64,000 bases of DNA from Gemmobacter sp. 24YEA27 (lineage in GTDB: Bacteria; Pseudomonadota; Alphaproteobacteria; Rhodobacterales; Rhodobacteraceae). The notes beneath the pieces are model-generated. The model was not told the origin of the DNA, searched no databases, and saw only the letters and a list, made by a program, of their open reading frames with translations. The stretch lies in NCBI RefSeq assembly GCF_030052995.1, contig NZ_JASJPW010000006.1, positions 124,001 through 188,000 of the forward strand. The letters are read 5' to 3'. The position numbers and the translations under genes are program-made. Within the stretch, counting starts at the first letter, position 1; each line of letters starts with the position of its first letter. Positions 37,167 to 45,373 of this stretch are shown here, in pieces.

Positions 37167-37937
37167 TCATGGCTGCGGTCCATCGGCTGCGCGCTGCACG
37201 AAGAGTCCCTCCGCCCGCAAGGCAGTAAGGGCTTGCGGTGCCGCCGGGAGGAGCGAAGAGGCATGGTCCGGCATGCGGTCGGGGCCGTCGGGATCGGCAG
37301 CGGAAGTACCGATATGCTGCGCCGCGAAGATCGCCGCCTCGCGCCAGTCGCGCGGCAGTGCGCCAGCCGATCCACCGCCCAAAGGGTCTTCACCAAGCAG
37401 GATCGGCGTCAGCACCGCGACATAGCTGCGGGTTTCCGCCGGAAGCGGGCGCGCTGCCGAGAGGTATTCGTCATAACGCCCGGGGCCGGCATTATAGGCC
37501 GCAAGCATCGCCGCGACATTGCCGTAGCGATCCCACATCTCGCGCAGATAGGCCGCGCCCGCGAGGATGTTGTCGCGCGCATCATAGGGATCGGTGCCGA
37601 GGCCATGACGGATGCGCAGTTCCGCCCAGGTCGCGGGCATGACCTGCATCAGGCCCATCGCTCCGGCGGAGGAAAGCGCGCCCGGATCGCCTGCGCTTTC
37701 GACGCGCATCACCGCGATGATCCAGGCTGCCGGGATGTCGAAACGCTGCGCGGCCTCGGCGATATGCGCGCCCTGCGGATGCGCTACGATGGCAGGATGC
37801 GGTGGATCGGTCTGCGCCAATCCCTGCGGTATCGCGGTGGTTGCCGTCAGCAGGCTGGAAAGAAAGCAGAGGAGGATGCGACGGCGCGCACCGCATCTCC
37901 CGGTGGCCTGACGGATGCAGGACATGATCATGGTCAC
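37167..37937 (-). CDS. lytic transglycosylase (VirB1-like)
   Basis: A 256-residue secreted transglycosylase that opens peptidoglycan for the transfer channel. An N-terminal hydrophobic signal (ILLCFLSSLLTATTAIPQG) precedes an SLT domain with catalytic Glu in MRVESAGDPGALSSAGAMGLMQVMP and the family AYNAGPGRYDEYL. The start is a GTG at 37937 overlapping the DUF736 stop, or an ATG at 37931. The C-terminal 70 residues are Ala/Asp-rich and not conserved. Confidence 0.93.
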   Translation of the reverse strand: MTMIMSCIRQATGRCGARRRILLCFLSSLLTATTAIPQGLAQTDPPHPAIVAHPQGAHIAEAAQRFDIPAAWIIAVMRVESAGDPGALSSAGAMGLMQVMPATWAELRIRHGLGTDPYDARDNILAGAAYLREMWDRYGNVAAMLAAYNAGPGRYDEYLSAARPLPAETRSYVAVLTPILLGEDPLGGGSAGALPRDWREAAIFAAQHIGTSAADPDGPDRMPDHASSLLPAAPQALTALRAEGLFVQRAADGPQP

Positions 37938-38269
37938 TCCTGCTCGTCGCGCTTCTTCGCGCGCGTCCAGCGCAGGTTCCAGTCGCGGCCTTCTTCATCC
38001 GACTGGAACAGCCGGGCACGGATCGGCTGCGGGAACACCGGATCGTCGAGCACGACAGAGATATAAGGACCCGCGCTTTCGCCGGTATGTTTCCAGCCCG
38101 CGCCGACTTCCGGCCCGTCTTCATCGCGAAGATGAATACGATAGGCCGGTGCCTTCTCGGTGTCGGGGTTGTCGGTCGGAACAAAGGTCAGCTCAACATC
38201 GAGCGAGAGGGTGCGGACCTGCCCGGAATAGCCGGAAGCAGTACGCGTAAACTGGCCGATCTGTGCCAT
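37934..38269 (-). CDS. DUF736 protein
   Basis: A 111-residue DUF736 protein (QIGQFTRTASGYSGQVRTLSLDVELTFVP...GAGWKHTGESAGPYISVVLDDP), a beta-rich cytoplasmic family found almost only next to conjugation genes. It shows single-domain length and no catalytic motif. The function is unknown; a role in plasmid or ICE transfer is inferred from its constant neighbourhood. It lies between traF and the transglycosylase. Confidence 0.92.
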   Translation of the reverse strand: MAQIGQFTRTASGYSGQVRTLSLDVELTFVPTDNPDTEKAPAYRIHLRDEDGPEVGAGWKHTGESAGPYISVVLDDPVFPQPIRARLFQSDEEGRDWNLRWTRAKKRDEQE

Positions 38270-38336
38270 TGGAGGCTCCTTTCAAACGCGGTGGAGAAGG
38301 TCGGGACGGCGCTACCGCCCCGTTCCGGACGCGCCG

Positions 38337-38882
38337 TCACCGCATCGGCGCGCGCCAGACAAAGCGGCCATCGCCCTCTTCGTCGGTGTAAAGCGGGGTA
38401 GCCCGTCCGATCACCGCCGAGGCGGGCAACGGGCCGAAATAGCGACCGTCGAAGCTGTCACCAACATCCCGGTTCATCAGGAAGACCTCGCCCTCGGCGA
38501 TGATGCGGCAGCCCTGCCAGACCGGCAGGTCGCGGCCGAAGCTGTCGCGATTACGCGCCTCGCCGAGCGGCACTCCGTCGACGGTGATGGTCCGGGCTTC
38601 GCGGCACAGCTGCTGCCCCGGCAGGCCAAAGACGCGCTTCAGAAGCGGCACGTCGCGGGCGACGTAACCGCGTTCGACCATGAAGGATGCAATGGGTTCG
38701 GGTGGCATGACGGCGACCAGATCGGGCACTTCGATCCGCTCCGCGGGCGCGACGGTGTAGAAGCCGATAGGCACGCTGGCCGAGGCGTTCCAGACCAGCC
38801 GTGGCGCGGTCGGAACGAGTCCGGCGATGGCGATCCCGAGGCCAGCGGTCGCCGTTACGATGACATAGCGAATGCGGGTCAT
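38337..38882 (-). CDS. traF: TraF, S26-family peptidase (pilin maturation)
   Basis: A 181-residue membrane-anchored serine peptidase of family S26. An N-terminal helix (YVIVTATAGLGIAIAGLV) is followed by the box with catalytic Ser (NASASVPIGFYTV) and the Lys box (VPLLKRVFGLPGQQLC). The end carries the family pattern DSFDGRYFGPLPASAVIGRATPLY. In RP4, TraF cyclises the TrbC pilin, and trbC is present here. The ATG at 38882 overlaps the DUF2840 stop (ATGA). Confidence 0.94.
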   Translation of the reverse strand: MTRIRYVIVTATAGLGIAIAGLVPTAPRLVWNASASVPIGFYTVAPAERIEVPDLVAVMPPEPIASFMVERGYVARDVPLLKRVFGLPGQQLCREARTITVDGVPLGEARNRDSFGRDLPVWQGCRIIAEGEVFLMNRDVGDSFDGRYFGPLPASAVIGRATPLYTDEEGDGRFVWRAPMR

Positions 38883-39364
38883 GGGGCGATCTCCCGCCGC
38901 CGAAGCCATACGCGATGGCGCTCGGCGGTGTAGGGTCGCGGCGCTTCGCCCGCGCTCATCCAGTGCCCAACGTGCAGCCAGTGATCGGGAACAACCTCGG
39001 CTAGATCGATGCTACCGGCCTCGATCCCGTCGATGTGGCGAAGCACGGCCTCGACCTTCGGCCAGCCGTCAATCTTCAGGAGAATCTCGCCGCCGGGATG
39101 GACGCAGGGCAGCGTTTGACAGGGTGCGCCCGGTGCCACCGCGCGCAGGATGTGGAGGCGCGACATGATCGTCCCGAAGTCATTCGCCGCCCAGCGAACG
39201 AAGGCGAAGATCGTGCCAGGACGGAAGAAGACATGGCGACGATTGTTGTCGAGGATCTGCGAGCCGGCCTCCTGGCCGAACCGGATCCAGTATTCTGTCT
39301 GGCCTTCGATCCAGGTCAGCTCCACCCGGGTCAGATCGGCGGTGTGCGCGTCGATGGGGATCAT
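38879..39364 (-). CDS. DUF2840 protein
   Basis: A 161-residue DUF2840 protein (LTRVELTWIEGQTEYWIRFG...FFRPGTIFAFVRWAANDFGTIMSRLHILRA...HVGHWMSAGEAPRPYTAERHRVWLRRR). The family is restricted to mobile elements and sits between the parA module and traF, as here. No enzyme motif is visible. Its start and stop both overlap neighbours by 4 bp, showing tight co-translation. Function unknown. Confidence 0.9.
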   Translation of the reverse strand: MIPIDAHTADLTRVELTWIEGQTEYWIRFGQEAGSQILDNNRRHVFFRPGTIFAFVRWAANDFGTIMSRLHILRAVAPGAPCQTLPCVHPGGEILLKIDGWPKVEAVLRHIDGIEAGSIDLAEVVPDHWLHVGHWMSAGEAPRPYTAERHRVWLRRREIAP

Positions 39365-39615
39365 GGGCGCTCCCCCGCTCCATCGGGAAACTCGCGCGCC
39401 AACAGGTCACGCAGCATCTCCGAGACAGTGATGCCGCGCCCGAACGCCGCTATTTTGATCCGCCCCCGCAGTTCGGGCGTGATGTCCACAGTGAGCCGGG
39501 CAGAGTAAGCCGTCGCGGTTCCATCGCGCTCGGGCCGCGCATCACCGGCCATGATCCAGCCATCGGGATCGGCTGGGCGGGTCGCGAAACCACGCTTGTC
39601 AGACCCTCCGGTCAT
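39361..39615 (-). CDS. RHH protein, probable partner of ParA
   Basis: An 84-residue protein whose C-terminal half is a ribbon-helix-helix (SARLTVDITPELRGRIKIAAFGRGITVSEMLRDLLAREF). In size and position, directly after parA with a 4-bp overlap, it resembles ParG/CopG-type centromere-binding proteins of type Ib partition cassettes. It could bind a centromere near the cassette and repress it. No iterated site was identified. Confidence 0.85.
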   Translation of the reverse strand: MTGGSDKRGFATRPADPDGWIMAGDARPERDGTATAYSARLTVDITPELRGRIKIAAFGRGITVSEMLRDLLAREFPDGAGERP

Positions 39616-40265
39616 GTCGATGCCCTCCCGATGGCCAAGCGCAGGATCTCGGCGGCGAGTGCGGCGATCTCGCGCGCAGCAGGCGACTGGTCGTCGATTT
39701 CGCGTGCCAGCCTCCCGGCCTGCGCGGCGTCGGCAAAGACGACGCGCTGGCCGATGGTGCTGGCGAGCATCGGTGGATCGTGGTCCGCCAGCATCTCGGC
39801 CGTTTCACGGGCGATGACGGTGCGCGCGCCGCAGCGGTTGAGCACGAACCGGGCCGCAAGTTGGGGCCGGTAGATGCGGGCCTCCGCCAGGAGGGCGAGC
39901 ATCTCGGCAGAGGCCCATCCGTCGAGGGGTGACGGCTGCACCGGGATCAGCACGAGATCTGCGGCTAGCAGCGCCGACCGCATAAGAGCGGCGACACGCG
40001 GTGGCCCGTCGATAACGATATGATCGACGTCACGGGCCAGATCAGGGGCTTCACGGTGCAGCGTGTCGCGCGCCAGGCCGATAGTGCCGAAGGCACGAGG
40101 ATGGCCTTCCCGTGCGCGTTGCTGCGACCAGTCGAGGGCAGAGCCTTGCGGATCGGCATCGATCAGGGTGACGCGCTGGCCATCCCGCGCCAGTTCACCG
40201 GCAAGGTGCAGCGCCAGCGTGGTCTTGCCGACGCCACCCTTCTGGTTGAGGAGCGCGATGATCAT
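39612..40265 (-). CDS. parA: ParA-family partition ATPase
   Basis: A 217-residue ParA. It opens with the deviant Walker A NQKGGVGKTTLALHLA (residues 7-22), then LIDADPQGSALDW and HIVIDGPPRVAALMRSAL. There is no N-terminal HTH, so it belongs to the short type Ib group that relies on a separate DNA-binding partner, here the RHH protein. It overlaps repA by 4 bp. It segregates the element when replicating, or stabilises an excised ICE. Confidence 0.95.
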   Translation of the reverse strand: MIIALLNQKGGVGKTTLALHLAGELARDGQRVTLIDADPQGSALDWSQQRAREGHPRAFGTIGLARDTLHREAPDLARDVDHIVIDGPPRVAALMRSALLAADLVLIPVQPSPLDGWASAEMLALLAEARIYRPQLAARFVLNRCGARTVIARETAEMLADHDPPMLASTIGQRVVFADAAQAGRLAREIDDQSPAAREIAALAAEILRLAIGRAST

Positions 40266-41437
40266 CGGTCCCCTCCCGGCAGATCGAGGGGCAGCGGTGG
40301 CGTGTTGGGATCGTCAAAGCGCAATTCATTGCCCGGATCCGCTGCCGGTTTGCGGGCCGATTCCGGCTTCGATGCGCCCTTCTTTGCAGAAATTCTGAGG
40401 CTTCTGGCGGTGTCGCGGATGAGCTTTTCCACATCGCCCGCGCGCCCTTCAATGTTAGACTCTTTGTTAGACTCTAAGTTAAGGGCGCGATTTTGCGTGT
40501 GACCACGGTGGGTTAACCCCGGTTTCGGTTCCCCATAGCACGTGACCCCGGTTCCTGATGGCACGTCCCTCTGGGTTCCTGATGGCACGACGGCATTCAC
40601 AGGTTTTCCACAAGACGGAGCGGGTTCGAAAGCCAGGAGAACGCGACCGCCGATTTCGGCTTCCAGAAACAGGGTGTATCCAGGCAGCGGCTGCCGTCGA
40701 ATGATGTCGCGCAGCTCGAAGGAAAAGCGCTTGAACGGCGAGAGGCTGCCCGACTTCTGATGCAGATGCCGGAGATCGAACCGCCAGCCGGCCTTCTGGC
40801 GGCCACCATGCTTGCGCACGATGCGGTAGAGCCAACGCTCCAGGCCCCCGGTCAGGTCGAAATAGGCCGGGTCGATGGTCAGCACGAGCGCATCGTCCAG
40901 AACGGCCTGATAGAACCAGTCCGGCACGATCATCTCGATTCCGTCGGGGCGACCATCACGCCCGCTGCGCTCCTTCCATTCGTTGATCCAGGAAAAGCGA
41001 TGACGTCGGCCTTCCACCGGCTGGCGGATCGTGGTGCTGACCGTGGTGGACTGGAGGCGGTCGAGCGCCGCTCTCAAGCGCTGATAGTCGCGCATCGAAG
41101 TGCCGCGACCGATGAAGCGCAAGATTTCATAGGGGGTCGCGGCCATGAGCCGCGATGTTCGCAATCCGGCATCGCGCGCCTCGACAATCTGGCTCGCCGC
41201 CCAGATCAGGATATCGGCGTCCCAGATCGTGGCCATGCCATGATCGGGAACCGCTTCGACCCGTATGGTCACATTGCCAGCGGCAAAGTCGATCGGCGCG
41301 ATGCGTCGGGATTTGGCGAGGGAGAAGAACGGATAGGCCATGAGATCCTGTGCGTCTCTGGGCGCGAAATCGCCGGGCAGCGCCCTGAAGAGGTCGAGTT
41401 GCCCGCGCTCGGAAGGGGGCCCGCGTCGCGCTGCCAT
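40262..41437 (-). CDS. repA: RepA-type replication initiator (replication initiator protein A family)
   Basis: A 391-residue initiator of the RPA family common in alphaproteobacterial plasmids and ICEs. The conserved part spans about residues 10-270: AYPFFSLAKSRRIAPIDFAAGNVTIRVE, ATPYEILRFIGRGTSMRDYQRLRAALDRLQSTTV and SFELRDIIRRQPLPGYTLFLE. A charged Pro-rich tail follows. It indicates autonomous replication, at least when the element is excised. GAGTCTAAC occurs twice in tandem near codons 320-328, which is probably a coding repeat, not iterons. Confidence 0.93.
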   Translation of the reverse strand: MAARRGPPSERGQLDLFRALPGDFAPRDAQDLMAYPFFSLAKSRRIAPIDFAAGNVTIRVEAVPDHGMATIWDADILIWAASQIVEARDAGLRTSRLMAATPYEILRFIGRGTSMRDYQRLRAALDRLQSTTVSTTIRQPVEGRRHRFSWINEWKERSGRDGRPDGIEMIVPDWFYQAVLDDALVLTIDPAYFDLTGGLERWLYRIVRKHGGRQKAGWRFDLRHLHQKSGSLSPFKRFSFELRDIIRRQPLPGYTLFLEAEIGGRVLLAFEPAPSCGKPVNAVVPSGTQRDVPSGTGVTCYGEPKPGLTHRGHTQNRALNLESNKESNIEGRAGDVEKLIRDTARSLRISAKKGASKPESARKPAADPGNELRFDDPNTPPLPLDLPGGDR

Positions 41438-41453
41438 GGAAACCAGCGGGGGC

Positions 41454-41735
41454 TCAGCGCGCGAAGCTTCGGGCCTGATGCCCGGGCAGCTGCGGATGAC
41501 GCTTGGCGGGCAGTACCGAGCCGCGCGGATCCGAGGTGGAAGTCACCGCCCCGCGTTCGGTCCAGGCTTCCAGATCGTCGATGGCATAGACGACGCGCCC
41601 GCCAAGCTTGCGATAGGCCGGACCGGTCCCGTAGGTGCGGTGCTTTTCAAGGGTCCGCGCCGAAAGGCTCAGGAACTTGGCGGCATCCTTGGTGCGCAGA
41701 AAGCGCGGCGGCAAAAGGATGGGATCTTGCGGCAT
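41454..41735 (-). CDS. AlpA/MerR-like helix-turn-helix protein
   Basis: A 93-residue protein with an excisionase-type winged HTH (PRFLRTKDAAKFLSLSARTLEKHRTYGTGPAYRKLGGRVVYAIDDLEAWTER). The ATG at 41735 is chosen because upstream residues are atypical. These proteins precede repA in many alphaproteobacterial ICEs and act as excisionase or regulator. Here it starts the repA-parA-traF run. Confidence 0.9.
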   Translation of the reverse strand: MPQDPILLPPRFLRTKDAAKFLSLSARTLEKHRTYGTGPAYRKLGGRVVYAIDDLEAWTERGAVTSTSDPRGSVLPAKRHPQLPGHQARSFAR

Positions 41736-41875
41736 AGGACATACCTCCGTGGGGTTGGGGACGGTCGCTGCGGATCGGCGACGGGCAACGATCACGGTGG
41801 CGAACAAGACGCGGCGATATGCAGGGCGAAGTTGGGGGGTATCGAAATCGCCCACCGCCCACGCTGGAACCTGCG

Positions 41876-42647
41876 CTAGCGTGGGCGGCGATGACGCAGC
41901 AGCATTCGATATCCGCCCGCAATCATAGAGCGGGCATCACGCAGCAACGCCTTGATGGTGTGGCGGGCCGAGGAGGCCTGCCATTCATCCCTGTCAAACG
42001 GACCGGAATGCAGGATGACCTGCGCGATTTCCTGTTGGGTGGCACCTGCGCGGTGACCGTCGAAGGCCCGCAGCATGCGCCGCAACCTTGCGCGCTGCTG
42101 CCGGGTCATTCGAGTGTCAGGAGGGATCGCGCGCCCGTGCAGGGCAGCGAGAAGCCGCTCCACTGCCTCGATCCGGTCAAAACCGTCGAGACTTAGGGGA
42201 ATGATCGCAACGGCAACCCTGTCGTCCCCACTGGCGCCGTCCAGGATCTGGAGGGCCTGCCCATTGCCGAGTGCGAAGCGGAACGCAACATCGATACTGT
42301 CTGGTGCGACGTCCCCACGCCTGATCAGCGGCGTGGTGCCAGAAGTGTCACCGAGCTCCGCCGGGCTGTCGGCAAGCACGACGACACTGGTGTCTGCCTG
42401 CGGATGCCAGAGGACCGGCGCTTCTGGAGGCGGCAGCAGAGGATCGACCGGGAAATCGCAACCCCCACCGCTGCCGAATACGTTCGGTCAGCAGGTCGGG
42501 GTCTCCTCGCGCAGCGGCTGCGGCTTCAAAATCGGCATCGTACTCATCATTCCGGCGCAACCATTCCCATGCCATATCGGATGCCGTCAAAGCATCCAGA
42601 TGGTCGTAGTCAGCCGAAGAGCGCCATGTCGAGGCGTCCGGGATCAT
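41876..42647 (-). pseudogene. DUF6499-DUF2285 regulator, frameshifted
   Basis: Two frames that together make one known protein plan. From the ATG at 42647, a DUF6499-type N-terminus (WRSSADYDHLDALTASDMAWEWLRRNDEYDADF...) runs to RQRWGLRFP. The continuation (VDPLLPPPEAPVLWHPQADTSVVVLADSP...) lies in the next frame and ends at 41876 with a DUF2285/RovC-like DNA-binding region (ATQQEIAQVILHSGPFDRDEW...ARSMIAGGYRMLL). One extra base in the G run at 42450-42452 (plus strand) explains the shift. Expected intact length is about 256 aa. It may be true decay or a base-call error. The second half alone could start at 42379. Confidence 0.75.
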
Positions 42648-42759
42648 CGCAACCTCCCGAGTGTTTTACTGGGAATTTGGGATGTTCAGCATTCCCGGGA
42701 AGGTTGAACTCGGGAAGTCAGCTTCAGGTTGACAGGTGATGCGTGGCGCGCATCACGGG

Positions 42760-43122
42760 TCAGGTCTTGCGCTGGCTTTCAGCGACCAGCTGGCGATAGC
42801 CCTCTTCCGTCATCCACCGCGCGCGCGCCAGATGGGAATCATGAACCGAGCGGCAGTGCACAGGGCTCTGTTCCGGATCCAGTCCGAACAGGATCTGCAC
42901 AGCTTCACGCCAGTCAGCGCCATCACGCTCCGCATCAAGCAGGCGCATATAAAGCTTCATGTGGTCCCGGTCATAGGCCGTGAGCCCGTCGCTGGCCGGT
43001 GGCTCGTCCAGAAACTCCTGAAGGACCTTCCCCATCACGTTCTCATCACCGCTGGTAACGCATTTGTTAACCGCCTCCGTAGAGAGATAGCCATTCTTTT
43101 TAACGAGATCCGTCGTCGCCAC
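42760..43122 (-). CDS. DUF2285-like DNA-binding protein
   Basis: A 120-residue protein. The C-terminal part matches the DUF2285-type pattern: AYDRDHMKLYMRLLDAERDGADWREAVQILFGLDPEQ..., then HDSHLARARWMTEEGYRQLV. A GTG start at 43122 is proposed because the preceding frame overlaps the XRE gene and reads as its shadow. It lies 10 bp after the XRE gene, so the two are probably co-transcribed regulators. Target unknown. Confidence 0.8.
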   Translation of the reverse strand: MATTDLVKKNGYLSTEAVNKCVTSGDENVMGKVLQEFLDEPPASDGLTAYDRDHMKLYMRLLDAERDGADWREAVQILFGLDPEQSPVHCRSVHDSHLARARWMTEEGYRQLVAESQRKT

Positions 43123-43132
43123 GATGGTGACG

Positions 43133-43381
43133 CTACGGTCTTGTGCCGCGGCTTTCGTGAAGCAACAACACGCCCTCGCCCTTGTCGGTTGCCAGAAAAA
43201 CGATCCCCGCCGCCTCAAGAGCCCGGCGCACCTCATCGCGCGTAGACTCGAACACCTCGAGTCCGTTTTCGGATTCAAGGCGCTTGAGCGCGGTCAGTGA
43301 TACTCTGGCCTTATCGGCGAGCGTCTCCTGCGTCCAACCCAGGAGTGCACGCGCGGCCCGTGATTGGCGAGCGGTGATCAT
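43133..43381 (-). CDS. XRE-family regulator
   Basis: An 82-residue Cro/CI-type protein: TARQSRAARALLGWTQETLADKARVSLTALKRLESENG, then a small beta-containing C-terminus (IVFLATDKGEGVLLLHES). The ATG at 43381 has a strong ribosome binding site GGAGGTGAT. An 8-bp inverted repeat covers this site and the start codon, and a 15-bp palindrome overlaps the likely -10 box upstream, so autoregulation is likely. Single-domain regulators of this size in ICEs often control excision or transfer. Confidence 0.92.
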   Translation of the reverse strand: MITARQSRAARALLGWTQETLADKARVSLTALKRLESENGLEVFESTRDEVRRALEAAGIVFLATDKGEGVLLLHESRGTRP

Positions 43382-43392
43382 ACATGATCACC
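43373..43392 (-). promoter_or_regulatory. inverted repeat spanning RBS and start codon of the XRE gene
   Basis: GGTGATCA-TGTA-TGATCACC on the coding strand: perfect 8-bp arms with a 4-nt spacer, covering part of the Shine-Dalgarno and the ATG. In RNA it could fold and hide the start; in DNA it could be a second operator. Confidence 0.5.
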
Positions 43393-43424
43393 TCCCATCC
43401 GGACCTGCACGCGCTCCAGGACTA

Positions 43425-43439
43425 CGACTATAATAGTCG
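43425..43439. promoter_or_regulatory. 15-bp palindromic operator, CGACTAT-A-ATAGTCG
   Basis: Perfect 7-bp arms around one base, 44 bp upstream of the XRE start. On the coding strand its centre supplies TATTAT, a plausible -10 box, so binding would block transcription. The half-site CGACTAT recurs in two other leaders (45271-45277, and 46427-46433 with 46480-46486). Apart from this and the ssb terminator, nothing is visible between 43440 and 43649. Confidence 0.55.
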
Positions 43440-43649
43440 CTTTATGCTGTAGAGCAAATCAGAAACAGCCTCAGAAGCATGGCTTTCATGGATTCTCGAC
43501 TGGGCACGCGGCAACTGATTCGGTTGCAACAAATTGAGGTGCAGGCCCAGGATTCACGAGCAAGATCGGCGCACCAGTCCAGGGCCGGTGACGGCTCCGG
43601 CCGGCACCTCTCGCGCTGAGGTGTCGATGGCATCCTGCGCGAGCATAGG

Positions 43650-43675
43650 AAAACCCGGCGGCTTGTGCCGCCGGG
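43650..43675 (-). terminator. Rho-independent terminator after ssb
   Basis: CCCGGCGGC and GCCGCCGGG form a perfect 9-bp stem with a 4-nt loop (43654-43675). On the minus strand it is followed by TTTT. It lies 15 bp beyond the ssb stop. Confidence 0.8.
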
Positions 43676-43690
43676 CTCCGGGCGTCCCGC

Positions 43691-44092
43691 TCAGAACGGG
43701 ATGTCATCGTCGTCGATGAACTTGCCGTCGTCGGTCTCGGTCTGCTTCGCCCGGCTCAGGAAATCGACCGTCTCGGCGATGATCTCACAGCCGTAGCGGT
43801 CAACGCCGGCCGCATCGGTCCATTTCGTGTAGTGGATGCGGCCGCGCACCAGAAGCTTCATGCCCTTTTCGCAATGCTCCTGGACCGTCTTGCCGAGGCC
43901 GTTGAAGCAGGTGATGCGGTGCCATTCGGTGTCCTGCACCCGATAGCCGTTCTCGTCGCGAACCACACGGCCTTCTGCGTAGCGGGGACGCGAGGTGGCC
44001 AGAGTGAAGCGGGTGATGCCGGTGCCGCCTTGGGTGGTGATGGTTTCGGGGGCTTGGCCGATGTTGCCGGCGAGGATGACGATGTTCTGCAT
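43691..44092 (-). CDS. ssb: single-stranded DNA-binding protein
   Basis: A 133-residue SSB with an OB fold (MQNIVILAGNIGQAPETI, FTLATSRPRY, DTEWHRITCFNGLGKTVQEHCEKGMKLLVRGRIHYTKW) and the acidic C-terminal tip DDDDIPF that binds partner proteins. The ATG at 44092 is chosen because upstream in-frame residues are not SSB-like. Element-encoded SSBs coat the incoming single strand during establishment. A 9-bp hairpin lies in its 5' leader and a terminator follows the gene, so it is a single-gene unit. Confidence 0.96.
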   Translation of the reverse strand: MQNIVILAGNIGQAPETITTQGGTGITRFTLATSRPRYAEGRVVRDENGYRVQDTEWHRITCFNGLGKTVQEHCEKGMKLLVRGRIHYTKWTDAAGVDRYGCEIIAETVDFLSRAKQTETDDGKFIDDDDIPF

Positions 44093-44111
44093 TGTAAGTC
44101 TCCGTTGCTTC

Positions 44112-44132
44112 TCGGAGGGACCATCCCTCCGA
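44112..44132 (-). promoter_or_regulatory. leader hairpin of ssb (UGG loop class)
   Basis: TCGGAGGGA (44112-44120) and TCCCTCCGA (44124-44132) form a perfect 9-bp stem; on the transcript the loop reads UGG. It ends 19 nt before the ssb ATG. A similar hairpin precedes the small gene at 54208. Confidence 0.55.
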
Positions 44133-44791
44133 CGAGACCCGGCCAAGGCCGTCGGGAGAGACCCGCAACTGCCGTCCTCGCGGCAGCTTGCCCCCAAGGC
44201 CCGGAGTGGTGCGGGCAGGCGCGCTCCGCGCGCCAACACGGTCCGGAGCCGCGGGGGTTGCTGGTGGAAACCGAACGGGCTTAGGGGATCAGTCAGGCGG
44301 AGGGAATGGTGCTTCCGTGTGCCCTTCGGAGACGCAGAGCAGAACTGGCATCCTGCACGGGTATCAGCATCGGCTCCCTGAAACTGGCACCAGAGAGGAC
44401 AGGCAAGTCACAGCCCGCACTCTGGCCACCCCTGCCCTCCCAGCCGGAAGGTCTTGTGGTTCAAGACGAGGACACCAAGGCTATCGGATGCGGGTACGGA
44501 CCCGCCCAGTCCTACCTGCGCAGGCCGAGGCGCGGGCCAACAGCATTGCAGAAAGGAGCCATGAGGATAGCGCGGCCTGCGTGACGAAACAGCATGGAGC
44601 GATTGGCCGATTTCGACCGCCGGCTGAACGGGGACCCTGCCGACGACGATTTCCCATGACGCGCGAAGATGGCCGGGAACGGAGAACGGCAGGCCCACGA
44701 TGGCCATCGTGTCCCGTTACACTGAGGGTGCCCGGATCCCGGCGGCACAAGCCGCTGGGTTCTCCTGAGAGCGCCGTGCCCAGCCAAAGCC
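44133..44791. other. 659-bp gap without recognised gene
   Basis: Open frames here are short and lack ribosome binding sites, codon bias or recognisable domains on either strand. The right part is downstream of the membrane-protein gene and the left part should contain the ssb promoter. No repeat or RNA gene was recognised. Confidence 0.4.
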
Positions 44792-45208
44792 TCAGCGCGA
44801 AAACACCGACTCGCCGAGAGCGTTCAGATGAACGATAGCCGAGATGCCGACGATGAGCCCGCCGATGCCGCCGAGCAGATTGAGGACGATGCCGGAATCT
44901 ATGGCGTTCTTCGTGATGCCATAGACCAGCGCATAGCCTGCGATGGTGGCTGGCACGGCGAAGAGAGCAAGGGCGATCAGCCGCAGCGCGGGATTCCTGG
45001 CAAAGCCGAGAACCATGATCACCACTGCAACCGACAGCAAAGCGGCACCGAGGGCAGCAAGGCCGGACATCAGGATACCCGCTCCCGCGCCCCAGGCAAA
45101 TTGTGCGGCAGAGACGGCGGCCATCACAGGCAGCGCATAGATCGCAAGATTCCAAGCGATTACACAGGCAGCAATAGTCAGCGCGAAGGCAAGAAAGATC
45201 AGTGTCAT
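44792..45208 (-). CDS. small polytopic membrane protein, unknown function
   Basis: A 138-residue protein made almost entirely of four hydrophobic helices (IFLAFALTIAACVIAWNLAIYA; AGILMSGLAALGAALLSVAVVI; LIALALFAVPATIAGYALVYG; GGIGGLIVGISAIVHL). The ATG at 45208 is preceded by GGAGGTCTC. No family is recognised. CGACTATTTT (45271-45280) lies 63 bp upstream, sharing the half-site of the XRE operator. It might act in entry exclusion or envelope change, but that is a guess. Confidence 0.7.
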   Translation of the reverse strand: MTLIFLAFALTIAACVIAWNLAIYALPVMAAVSAAQFAWGAGAGILMSGLAALGAALLSVAVVIMVLGFARNPALRLIALALFAVPATIAGYALVYGITKNAIDSGIVLNLLGGIGGLIVGISAIVHLNALGESVFSR

Positions 45209-45373
45209 GGAGACCTCCAGCGAACGATTGTGGGGAGCACGACAGGCTGCCGGGAGCGATGCTCGGCCTGCGACTATTTTCATTCACCGGTTCTGCAAGG
45301 ATTGCTTATCTGACCGTGAAACCGGCCTTCCGTCAAGTAGCGGCGGCTGGACCAGCCGCCTATGGGCGGCGCT

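Noticed and set aside
40454..40474. Tandem GTTAGACTC repeat as replication iterons
   Set aside because: Only two copies, in frame in repA and encoding Glu-Ser-Asn repeats; too few and coding.
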